Shown: piece after piece, positions 47,965 through 55,899 of the stretch | Layout: the number at the start of each line of letters is the position of its first letter | Numbering within the stretch: the stretch's first letter is position 1 | Assembly: GCA_026393475.1 (NCBI GenBank) | Contig: JAPLAA010000060.1 | Coordinates: 62,001 to 126,000 of the forward strand | Origin: Actinomycetota bacterium | Lineage (GTDB): Bacteria; Actinomycetota; Acidimicrobiia; Acidimicrobiales; Ilumatobacteraceae | Length of the DNA stretch: 64,000 bases | Direction of reading: 5' to 3' | The notes under the pieces: model-generated | Seen by the model: the letters and a program-made list of their open reading frames with translations, nothing else | What the model was told of the DNA's origin: nothing | Database searches by the model: none | Position numbers and translations under genes: made by a program

Positions 47965-49376
47965 TGCACGTCGCAACCAAGTCCTCGACCAGCCGAACCA
48001 CCCACCGGCCCACGCGCCGGCGGGCGGGTCGCCTGGCCGCCATCGCGGCGCTCGGCGCATCGGTGTTCACCGCGGCGTCGGTCTCGTCGCCGGCGGCGCC
48101 CACGGCAGCAGCACCTGTCCGTGCCGAAGGCATCGCCTGCACCCCCGCCTCGAGCACCCGGGCCGGCTACGCCGGCTACGTGCTCACGGCGAAGGAGGGC
48201 ACGATCCAGACGCCCGACGGCAACAGTCTGTGGATGTGGGGATACGCCGCCGGCAACGGCGCGTTCCAGTACCCCGGCCCGGTGCTGTGCGTGAACGAGG
48301 GCGACCAGGTCTCGATCACGCTGCGCAACACCCTGCCCGTGCGCACCTCGATCCAGTTCATGGGCATCGACAGCGTCCTCGCCAACGGCGAGGCGGCCAT
48401 GGCACAGTTCGACGGCGGTGGCGTGCTGCAGTCGCTGACCAACGATGTCGGCCAGGGCGAATCGATCGCCTACACCTTCACCGCCGGTCGTCCGGGCACG
48501 TACCTCTACCAGAGCGGCAACGACCCCGAACTCCAGGTGGAGATGGGGCTCGTCGGCGCACTGATCGTCCGACCGGCGATGGCGGTCGACACGGCGGGGT
48601 TGCCCGCCGGCGAAGCGCCGCTCGCCCGGCTCGCCTACGACGACCAGCGCACCCGCTACAGCTCTGAACACGAGTACCTCGTGATGCTCACCGAACTCGA
48701 CCCCGACCTGCACTACGCGGTCGAGGAGGGCAACGTGCTCACGTCGTCGATGTACCAGGCGGCGTACACGCCCCGGTACTTCATGATCAACGGGCGCTCG
48801 TTCCCCGACGTGATCGCGCCGAACGGTGCGAAGTGGTTGCCGAACCAGCCCTACGGGGCGCTCGCCCACGTCGAGCCCGTCAGCGCGGCGAACCCGCTGC
48901 CGGCGCTCATCCGGTACCTGGCCGTCGGTGGCGAGCCCTACCCGTTCCACCCGCACAGCAACCACGAGGACGTGATCGCGAAGGACGGTCGGCTGCTGGC
49001 CGACACCGCCCTCGACGACACGCCGGTGGATCTGTCGATGGAGAAGTTCGCGATCACGGTCGACCCGGGCAGCACCATCGACGCCCTGTTCACGTGGCAG
49101 AACGTCGAGGACTACTCGTCCACCAACCCTGTCCCGCTCCCGTTGCCGTCGGCGAACAACCTCACCGAGGGCGACTACTGGAACGGCTCGCCGTACCTCG
49201 GTGAGAACGGTGCGCTGAACCCAGAGGTGCAGGGCAAGAACCAGTGCGGCGAGTACTACCACGTCGCGCACAACCACAACCTCGCCGAGGCGACCAACTA
49301 CGGCGCCGCCTTCGGCGGCCAGCTCACGCTGATCCGGGTCGACCCGGCGAATGCCACCAACTGCGGGAACGCGTAG
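47964..49376 (+). CDS. Multicopper-oxidase-fold protein with only domain-2 copper ligands
   Basis: A 470-aa exported protein (RRRAGRLAAIAALGASVFTAA), a paralog of the preceding gene. Domain 1 aligns without gaps to that of its neighbour, but the ligands are replaced: HTMHWHG becomes TSIQFMG (128-134), and HCH...H...M becomes QSG...Q...L (183-196). Domain 2 instead keeps FHPHSNHED (H329, H331, H334) and YHVAHNHN (H433, H436, H438), the second half of a trinuclear site. The start overlaps the previous stop by one base (TGATG). It is best explained as the partner of the first paralog. Confidence 0.9.
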   Translation: MHVATKSSTSRTTHRPTRRRAGRLAAIAALGASVFTAASVSSPAAPTAAAPVRAEGIACTPASSTRAGYAGYVLTAKEGTIQTPDGNSLWMWGYAAGNGAFQYPGPVLCVNEGDQVSITLRNTLPVRTSIQFMGIDSVLANGEAAMAQFDGGGVLQSLTNDVGQGESIAYTFTAGRPGTYLYQSGNDPELQVEMGLVGALIVRPAMAVDTAGLPAGEAPLARLAYDDQRTRYSSEHEYLVMLTELDPDLHYAVEEGNVLTSSMYQAAYTPRYFMINGRSFPDVIAPNGAKWLPNQPYGALAHVEPVSAANPLPALIRYLAVGGEPYPFHPHSNHEDVIAKDGRLLADTALDDTPVDLSMEKFAITVDPGSTIDALFTWQNVEDYSSTNPVPLPLPSANNLTEGDYWNGSPYLGENGALNPEVQGKNQCGEYYHVAHNHNLAEATNYGAAFGGQLTLIRVDPANATNCGNA

Positions 49377-49385
49377 GAGACGACG

Positions 49386-52193
49386 ATGCGCTCATTCAAC
49401 CGACTCTCGACGGGCATGCTCGTCGGCGGCTCGACCCTCGTGGGGGTCTCCACCGTCGTCGCCTCGCTCGTGCTGGCCGCCGGCGGTGCCACCATCGCCG
49501 ACCGGCTCGGCCAGGACCAGGTGGTCACACCCGACCCCCAGCCGCCCGCCCAGGCCGTCACCGCCGACTGCGGCGCCACTGGCTGCGAGCTGTGGGCCAA
49601 GGCCGGCACCGTGACGGTGCCCGGTCTCGGTGCCGTGCCGGTGTGGGGCTTCGCGACTTCCGAGGCCGGACCCGTGATGGTGCCCGGCCCCACGATCGTG
49701 GCGACCTCCGGTGACGACGTCACCCTCACCGTGCACAACCGCCTCCCGGCGGCGGCGGGGGCGTTCGCCTTCGACGCCCTCGGCATCTCGCTCGACGATC
49801 GGATCGGGGCGTTCCCGACCATCGCCGGCGGCGGCGACGCCACGGTCCACTTCACCGCCGATCAGGTCGGCACCACCGCCTACGGCGCAGGCGCAGCGAC
49901 GCCTGTCGGCAACCGGCAGTGGGCGATGGGTCTCTCCGGTGTGCTCGTGGTGCGGCCCGGCGAGTGCGCCACGGCCGACGCCTTCACCGGCTGTGCCTAC
50001 GGTGACCCGGCGACGGCGACGAACGCCGGCTCGGCGCTCGGCTACGACGTCGGCACCGATGCGTTCCACGACGAGGCGCTCGTCGTCTTGAACGACCTCG
50101 ACCCGGTGTTCGCCGCCAACCCGACGACCGCGGACATCACGAGCTACCACCCGACTGTGCACCTCGTGAACGGTCGCATCGGTGCGGCCGCCGAGGTGAT
50201 CGACACCATGGCGGGTCACAACGTGCTCCTCCGCTACGCCAACCTCGGCATGTCCGATCACGCCATGGGGCTGGTCGGTGCGTACCAGCGCACGATCGGT
50301 CGCGACGGCGAGGCGTTGCCCTACGGGTCCGACGACGTCACCGTGGCGCTCAACGTCGCGCAGACCGCCGACGTGATGGTGACGGTGCCGCTCGATGCCA
50401 AGGCCAGCTACCGCTACCTGCTCGCGGATCAGATCCGCAAGCCGGGTGCGATGGAGGCCGATCCGGCGATGGCGTTCCTGTCGGTGTGGGGCGACGCGAG
50501 CGTGCCCGGCGTGCCGACCGGTGACATCTGGAGCCTCGCTGCCGTCGGCTGCGACCCGCTCGCCACCGAGTGCACCGAGACCGCCGGCGACGCCGATCTG
50601 GTCTTCGCCGGTGTGGTCAACACGCCTGCCGGTGCAGCGTTGGCGACCGGTGCACGCTTCTCCATCGACGACATCGGGGCGCCGCTGAACTCCACGGCCC
50701 TGCCCGGGACCGTCACGACCGACGGCGCCTCGTTCTCGGGCACGGTGCTCGTGTCGGAGCTGGCGACGCTGGTCAACGGCAACCACGTGCTGTGGGTGCA
50801 GTTCACCAACGACGGCGGCACCACCTGGGGCAGTGCCTCCGGTATCGCCTTCACGATCGACCGTGCCGGCCCCGTGGTCTCGCCGGTCCTCGTCGAGCCC
50901 GTGTACAGCAACGGCACCGGCGACGTGGCGATCAGCGCCACGGCCGACAGCACCCTCACCGGCACCGGCGAGGTCGTGTCCGGCACCGCCACCCTGGGCG
51001 CCTGCCCGGCGCTCGCGGCCCAGCCGACCGGCACCGCACTGGCACCCGGCAACGGTGCACCGGGTCCGATCGTCGAGCTCGTCGGCTCGGTGCCGACGGC
51101 CTCGCTCGCCGAGGGGGCCTACCCGGTGAGCGTGGCGGCGGTCGACAACCGCGGTCGGTGGAGCAACGACGGAGCACCCAACGGCACGGCGACGAGCCTG
51201 TGCGGACTGGGCCTGCTGATCGTCGACCGGACCGGGCCGACGACGTCGGCGGTGTCGGTGTCGCCGAACCCGAACGACGGGACGATGGCCTTCCCGACCG
51301 TCGACTCGTACCTCGACGTCGTACGGATCACCGCGACGGTGACGGATCTCGCGATCGGTCCCGACGTGGCACCCGCCGGCCTGGCCGAGGTCGAGGGCTT
51401 CATCGACGACGGCCTCCAGACCGTCCCGCCGACGGCAGCTGCCGACGGCACCGGATTCCGGTTCACGGCGGTCGACGGTCTGATCGACTCGGCGACGGAG
51501 GCGGTCTACGCCGACATCCCGCTCGCCTCGGTGGCCTCGCTCACGCCCGGTGACCACGGCATCTGGGTGCACGGCATGGACAACGCCGGCAACTGGGGCT
51601 CCCTGTCGGCCACCCCGGACACGGCCCTCACGGTCACATCGGGTGCGCCCAAGGTCACGACGTTCACCTTCGATCGTGCCGCCGGCGACCTCGGTGTCAC
51701 CGGCGCCGCCAACGGCGTCGGGGTCACCATCGATGCGCTCGAGTACAGCATCGGTGTCGCCCCGACGGCGGTGGGCACGGGGACCGCGGTGGCGATCACG
51801 CCTGGCGCGGTCGTCTCGACCGTGATCCCCGGCATCGCCCTGGGCGACGTCAGTGGTCCCACCGGCAACGTCTGGGTGCGGGCTCACGATTCGACCGGCA
51901 GGTGGAGTCCTGCGGTGGGCCTGCCCACGGCGAGCAACCTCACCGTGACCCAGCAGCGCCGCCGGGTCAACGGCACGGCGACGGCGACGGCGCCCGGTGG
52001 CATCACCCGGGTCGAGTGGTCGACAGGTGCGGCACCCGCTCCAGCCGGCACCGGTCAGAACGTGTCGACGCTGTCGAACAACGGGACCTTCCGCATCGAT
52101 CGGAACCAGGCCTTCGCCGTCGGCACCATGATCTGGGTCCGGGTGCAGGACGGTTCGGGCAACTGGGGCCCCGTCCTGTCGGTGGTGGTCTGA
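49386..52193 (+). CDS. Copper-ligand-free multicopper-oxidase fold with Ig-like repeats
   Basis: A 935-aa exported protein. After a signal or anchor helix (STLVGVSTVVASLVLAAGG), residues about 55-375 form two cupredoxin domains homologous to the two preceding genes (VMVPGPTIVATSGDDVTLTV, WAMGLSGVLVVRP, VHLVNGR, LLRYANLG). The HWHG position reads AFAFDAL, the HCH position YGAG, and domain 2 has only a lone His. The rest, about 395-935, is five or so Ig/FN3-like domains with repeated motifs (WVQFTNDGGTTWG, IWVHGMDNAGNWG, VRAHDSTGRWSP, VRVQDGSGNWGP). A structural third subunit is likely. AGGAG precedes ATG 49386. Confidence 0.85.
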   Translation: MRSFNRLSTGMLVGGSTLVGVSTVVASLVLAAGGATIADRLGQDQVVTPDPQPPAQAVTADCGATGCELWAKAGTVTVPGLGAVPVWGFATSEAGPVMVPGPTIVATSGDDVTLTVHNRLPAAAGAFAFDALGISLDDRIGAFPTIAGGGDATVHFTADQVGTTAYGAGAATPVGNRQWAMGLSGVLVVRPGECATADAFTGCAYGDPATATNAGSALGYDVGTDAFHDEALVVLNDLDPVFAANPTTADITSYHPTVHLVNGRIGAAAEVIDTMAGHNVLLRYANLGMSDHAMGLVGAYQRTIGRDGEALPYGSDDVTVALNVAQTADVMVTVPLDAKASYRYLLADQIRKPGAMEADPAMAFLSVWGDASVPGVPTGDIWSLAAVGCDPLATECTETAGDADLVFAGVVNTPAGAALATGARFSIDDIGAPLNSTALPGTVTTDGASFSGTVLVSELATLVNGNHVLWVQFTNDGGTTWGSASGIAFTIDRAGPVVSPVLVEPVYSNGTGDVAISATADSTLTGTGEVVSGTATLGACPALAAQPTGTALAPGNGAPGPIVELVGSVPTASLAEGAYPVSVAAVDNRGRWSNDGAPNGTATSLCGLGLLIVDRTGPTTSAVSVSPNPNDGTMAFPTVDSYLDVVRITATVTDLAIGPDVAPAGLAEVEGFIDDGLQTVPPTAAADGTGFRFTAVDGLIDSATEAVYADIPLASVASLTPGDHGIWVHGMDNAGNWGSLSATPDTALTVTSGAPKVTTFTFDRAAGDLGVTGAANGVGVTIDALEYSIGVAPTAVGTGTAVAITPGAVVSTVIPGIALGDVSGPTGNVWVRAHDSTGRWSPAVGLPTASNLTVTQQRRRVNGTATATAPGGITRVEWSTGAAPAPAGTGQNVSTLSNNGTFRIDRNQAFAVGTMIWVRVQDGSGNWGPVLSVVV

Positions 52194-52194
52194 C

Positions 52195-52800
52195 ATGGAC
52201 GCCACGTTCGAGTTCGGGCAGCGACGCCCGGCGGCAGCCGACACCGATGGTCCGGCCTGGTCGGACTCCCCGGTGCCGGCGCCCGGTCCGCTGGTGTGGA
52301 CCCATCCGAGGGCACGGGCCCGCCGGAACGGTCGGGCCGGTCGGGTCGATCGCCTCGCCGTCGGCCTGCTCGCCGCGGCGATCGCGGTCGGTGCGTGGGC
52401 GATCCTCGCCGACGGCTCGCCCACCCCTGCCGGGTCGGCAGCGATGGCCGACGCCGGTTCGTCGGTGCCGACCTCGCCGGCCCTCGAGGACGAGTTCGGC
52501 ATCCGTCTCACGGGTGCGTACCTCACCGCAGACGGCGGCATGGTGGAGCTCACCTATCAGGTGCTCGACGCCGACAAGGCCGTGGCGGTGCACCTGGAGG
52601 AGAACGGTCCGGTGATCGTGGCCGACGGCGCGGTGTTCGAGGCACCGGGCCTCGCCGGGCACGGCCACGGCAAGCAGGGCGTCGCTGCCGGTCGGAGCAC
52701 CTTCGTGCTCCTCGCCAACATCGGCGGCGCGCTGCGCGCCGGCGACACGGTCGCGGTTCGCGTCGGCGACGTGGTCCTCGACGGGGTGCGACTGGGATGA
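52195..52800 (+). CDS. Small membrane-anchored protein of the multicopper operon
   Basis: A 201-aa protein with a polar N-terminus of about 55 residues, one membrane helix (LAVGLLAAAIAVGAWAILA, about 58-76) and an external domain of about 110 residues (FGIRLTGAYLTADGGMVELTYQVLDADKAVAVHL). That domain contains GLAGHGHGKQG, a possible copper-binding loop. No family is recognised. It begins one base after the preceding stop, and its own stop overlaps the CopC-CopD start by four bases, so it is translated with them. A copper relay or docking role is inferred from context only. Confidence 0.7.
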   Translation: MDATFEFGQRRPAAADTDGPAWSDSPVPAPGPLVWTHPRARARRNGRAGRVDRLAVGLLAAAIAVGAWAILADGSPTPAGSAAMADAGSSVPTSPALEDEFGIRLTGAYLTADGGMVELTYQVLDADKAVAVHLEENGPVIVADGAVFEAPGLAGHGHGKQGVAAGRSTFVLLANIGGALRAGDTVAVRVGDVVLDGVRLG

Positions 52801-54779
52801 GGCGTCACGCATGGGCGAGGTTCGCGACGCGTGGCGCCGTCGCGGCGGGACTGCTCGCGCTGGCGATGCCGGCCGGTACAGCGCTCGCCCATGCGAACGT
52901 GGCGTCGACGTCGCTCGCCGACGGCGCAGTCGTGGAGGAGGCGCCGGCGACGATCTCCCTGTCGTTCGACGAGGAGGTGCTGGTCCCGTCGGCCGCCGTG
53001 ACGCTCGTGCACGTCGCCGACGGCAGCGCGGACACGTTGGCGGTCACGGCCGCCGACGGCGGTGCCACCGTGGTCGTCGCCTTGCCGGCGCTCGCCGATG
53101 GCGGCTACGTGCTCCGTTTCGGCGTCGTCGATCCGGCGGACCTGCATCGCACGGTCGGCTCGATCTCGTTCGGGGTCGGGGTGGCTGCGCCTCCCTCGGA
53201 GTCGGGACGGCAGGTCGCGATGCCATGGTGGTCGACCCTCGTCCGCGCGTCGGGTGACGCCGCCCTGTTGTTCGGTGTCGGTGCGTCGGCATTGCTGGCG
53301 ATGTGCGGTGCCGCGTTCGTGGCCGCCGATCGTCGACGCGTCGCCGTGTGGGCGGTGTGGGCTGCGGTGGCTCAGGTGGTGGCGTGGACGGTGGTGCTGC
53401 TCGCGGAGTGCTCGACGATCGGCTGGTCGTCGTTGTCGTCGCTGTCGTCGGTGACGGACGTGTTGCTGGGCAGCGAGCCCGGCCGTCGGGTGGTGATCGG
53501 CGCGCAGATGGCGGCCGGACTGTGGTGGTTGCTGCGCCTGCCGGTGACGGCGGCCTCTGCCCGTGTGACGTCCCGTGTGTCGTCCCGTGTGTCGTTGGCG
53601 CTGTGGTCGGCGATGGTGCTCCTCGCATCGGTCGGCGGTCACTCGGGCGTCGGTGGCACCGTCGCGGTCGGTGCGATGCTCAAGTGGGTGCATCTCGTCG
53701 CATTGGGCGTCTGGCTCGGTTCGATCGCCGTGGTCGCTGCGCTCCGGAACCACCGGGGCGATCGGTCGACGGTGTGGCGGACGGTCGGCCGGTGTTCCGT
53801 CGTCGGCCTCGCCGGTACCGGCGTCACGGGCCTGCTGCTCTCGGGTCGCACGGTCGAGACGGTCACCGGACTGTTGTCGACCCGCGCCGGCGCATTGGGT
53901 CTCGTGAAGATGGTCGGCCTGTGCCTGCTCGCTGTCGCCGGTGGTCTGAACGCTCGCCGTGTCGTCCGATCGGGCCTGCCGCGTCGACATCTCGTCGCGG
54001 TGGAGCTGGGTCTCGCCGCCGTGCTGGTGGTCATTGCCGCGTCGCTCGCCGGGACCCCGCCGGCGGTGGGTGAGGCGTACCGCGCCCTGCCGGCCGCCGA
54101 GCCGCAGATCGCCACGGCCGATGCTGCCGACCTCGTGGTGAGTGCCACGGTGGAACCGGCGCGACCGGGGCCGAACCTGGTGTCGGTGTCGGTGCTCGAC
54201 ACGCGCCGGCCGTCGCCGGGTGCTGTCTCGTCGGTGCGGGTGGTGTTCGCCGACGCCGCAGGGCACGAGGTGGCGAGCGATCCGGTCGTGCCGGTCGACG
54301 GCCGTGCGGAGGTGGGCGGACTCGTGCTCCCCGGGCCCGGCACCTGGACGATGTCGATCGAGGTCGATCGACCCGCAGCGCCCGTCGGCCCGGTCGGCTC
54401 GGTCGTCGAGATCTCGGCGACCCCCGTCGCCAGGGTGCGCACCGTCGTGAGCGATCGTGAATGGTGGCCGTTCGCCGCGCTGGCTGCGCTCGGATGGGGC
54501 GTGGTGGTGTTGGTCGCGTCGCGCCGACTCGGTCGACTGCGCAGCACCGCGGCCCTGCGATCCGACCGTCGTGCCGGCACCGAGCCCGAATCGACCGTCG
54601 AGACGGGCGCCGTGATGGTCGCCGGCGCGGCTCGATCAGACGGCGGTGGCGACGGAGGCCAGGCAGCGCACGGGGATGCCGCCGTTGTCGACCTGGAACA
54701 GCTCCTCGAGCTCGAGGCCGGTCGCGTCGGCGAGGCGACGGTCGGCCACGAGCAGGACGAGGCGTGCGCCGGCGTCTGA
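52797..54779 (+). CDS. CopC-CopD fusion, copper resistance/uptake protein
   Basis: A 660-aa membrane protein. After the signal (GAVAAGLLALAMPAGTALA) the mature CopC domain begins with His-Ala-Asn, the usual Cu(II) amino-terminal ligand. SFDEEVLVPS and DPADLHRTVGSISFG supply the remaining Asp/His site. A CopD region of about eight helices follows (about 138-425, including GAMLKWVHLVALGVWLGS), then an external beta domain and one more helix (WPFAALAALGWGVVVLVA). It probably carries copper across the membrane or loads the oxidase. The last 48 codons run antisense to the convergent methyltransferase gene and are Gly/Glu-rich, so that tail may be poorly conserved. Confidence 0.88.
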   Translation: MRRHAWARFATRGAVAAGLLALAMPAGTALAHANVASTSLADGAVVEEAPATISLSFDEEVLVPSAAVTLVHVADGSADTLAVTAADGGATVVVALPALADGGYVLRFGVVDPADLHRTVGSISFGVGVAAPPSESGRQVAMPWWSTLVRASGDAALLFGVGASALLAMCGAAFVAADRRRVAVWAVWAAVAQVVAWTVVLLAECSTIGWSSLSSLSSVTDVLLGSEPGRRVVIGAQMAAGLWWLLRLPVTAASARVTSRVSSRVSLALWSAMVLLASVGGHSGVGGTVAVGAMLKWVHLVALGVWLGSIAVVAALRNHRGDRSTVWRTVGRCSVVGLAGTGVTGLLLSGRTVETVTGLLSTRAGALGLVKMVGLCLLAVAGGLNARRVVRSGLPRRHLVAVELGLAAVLVVIAASLAGTPPAVGEAYRALPAAEPQIATADAADLVVSATVEPARPGPNLVSVSVLDTRRPSPGAVSSVRVVFADAAGHEVASDPVVPVDGRAEVGGLVLPGPGTWTMSIEVDRPAAPVGPVGSVVEISATPVARVRTVVSDREWWPFAALAALGWGVVVLVASRRLGRLRSTAALRSDRRAGTEPESTVETGAVMVAGAARSDGGGDGGQAAHGDAAVVDLEQLLELEAGRVGEATVGHEQDEACAGV

Positions 54780-55736
54780 CGCCCGACGGCCGAGGGTGGC
54801 GTACAGATCGCGCAGATCGCCCGTGCCCGTCCCCCCGACCCGATGGCCGTACGGCGGGTTGGCGATCACGACGGTTCGCCCGCTGGGGGCCGTCGGCCAC
54901 TGCTGTGCGGTGAGCGGCGCGTGGGCGACGGTCACTCGACCGATGAGTCCGGCGCCTTCGACGTGTCGCTCGAGCGCGGCGAACGCGCCGGCATCGCGGT
55001 CGGCGGCGAACACCGGTGCGGTCAGGGCGTCGGGACGGCCCGATCCGGTGACGCTCGCCCAGGTGCCCGGCTCGAACGACGGCCACTGCTGGAAGGCGAA
55101 GGGTCGGTCGATCGGCCTGCCCGCGGCCCAGAGTGCCGCCTCGATCGCGATCGTGCCGGACCCCGCGAGCGGGTCGACGAGCGGTGCGTCGCCCCGCCAG
55201 CCGCTCGCGCGCACCATGGCCGCAGCGATCGTGGACCGCAGCGGCGACCGGTGGGTCTCGCTGCGCCACCCGCGGCGGTGCAGCAGCTGACCCGATGCGT
55301 CGACGCTGACGACCGTCCGGTCGCGATCGAGCCGCACGTGGACACCCTGGCCGCCCTTGAGCTCCGGACGACCGAGCACGGCCGACACCCGTTCGCCGAT
55401 CGCGCCCTGGTGGTACAGCACGGAGCGATGGCTGGCGACGTGCAGTTCGACGCCCGTCTGTGCCGCGCCGAGGTAGGCCTGCCAGTCGACGGTGCGCACC
55501 AGCGCCTGCAGTTCGTCCCAGTTGCGCGCGGTGCCGCTCGCGACGCGCACGAGGACGCGGGTGGGGATGCGTGCCCACCGGTGGATGGCGTACAGCTGGC
55601 GGGTGGTGGCCTGGAGGTCGATGCCGCCGTGCTGGACGCGGACCTTGGTGGCGGGGATGCCGATCGATGCCAGCTCCTCGGCGGCGAGCCGCTCGAGCCC
55701 GGGCGCGACGACGACGAACAACGGGAGTCGGCTCAC
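54636..55736 (-). CDS. THUMP-domain RNA methyltransferase (RlmL/TrmN-like)
   Basis: A 366-aa methyltransferase that probably makes m2G in rRNA or tRNA. The N-terminal THUMP-like region has VVVAPGLERLAAEELASIGI and LYAIHRWARIPTRVLVRV. The Rossmann domain has LVDPLAGSGTIAIEAAL (SAM loop), VFAADRDAGAFAAL and the catalytic NPPY in VVIANPPYGHRVGG. I chose GTG 55736, where the family N-terminus begins. Upstream in-frame codons to 56003 would run through an 11-bp repeat and the divergent helicase start. The 3' end overlaps the convergent CopC-CopD gene by 144 bases. Confidence 0.88.
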   Translation of the reverse strand: MSRLPLFVVVAPGLERLAAEELASIGIPATKVRVQHGGIDLQATTRQLYAIHRWARIPTRVLVRVASGTARNWDELQALVRTVDWQAYLGAAQTGVELHVASHRSVLYHQGAIGERVSAVLGRPELKGGQGVHVRLDRDRTVVSVDASGQLLHRRGWRSETHRSPLRSTIAAAMVRASGWRGDAPLVDPLAGSGTIAIEAALWAAGRPIDRPFAFQQWPSFEPGTWASVTGSGRPDALTAPVFAADRDAGAFAALERHVEGAGLIGRVTVAHAPLTAQQWPTAPSGRTVVIANPPYGHRVGGTGTGDLRDLYATLGRRASDAGARLVLLVADRRLADATGLELEELFQVDNGGIPVRCLASVATAV

Positions 55737-55777
55737 CCCCCGGTTGTAACAGCAGAACCCGCGCGACCGGACACGGC

Positions 55778-55821
55778 GTCCTGCCCGGTTGCTGCCCGGT
55801 TGCTGCCCTGTTGCTGCCCGG
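55778..55821. repeat. Four 11-bp tandem units between divergent genes
   Basis: TTGCTGCCCGG at 55789, 55800 (one change) and 55811, with a partial first unit at 55778-55788. It lies between the divergent methyltransferase and helicase starts, like the array at 1411-1520, but its sequence is unrelated. Confidence 0.75.
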
Positions 55822-55884
55822 TGGCTCACGCGGTCACGCAGGGTGGTCGTGCCCGGCGGTCCAAGGAGTCCCTGCTCAGCCCGG

Positions 55885-55890
55885 TACCAT
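55885..55890 (+). promoter_or_regulatory. -10 box of the helicase gene
   Basis: TACCAT ends 9 nt before ATG 55900. Confidence 0.45.
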
Positions 55891-55899
55891 GGGTGCGAC

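Noticed and set aside
49392-52553. Minus-strand open frame of about 1050 codons opposite the third oxidase paralog
   Set aside because: Arg/Gly/His-rich shadow translation. The plus strand has a signal peptide and repeated Ig-like motifs.
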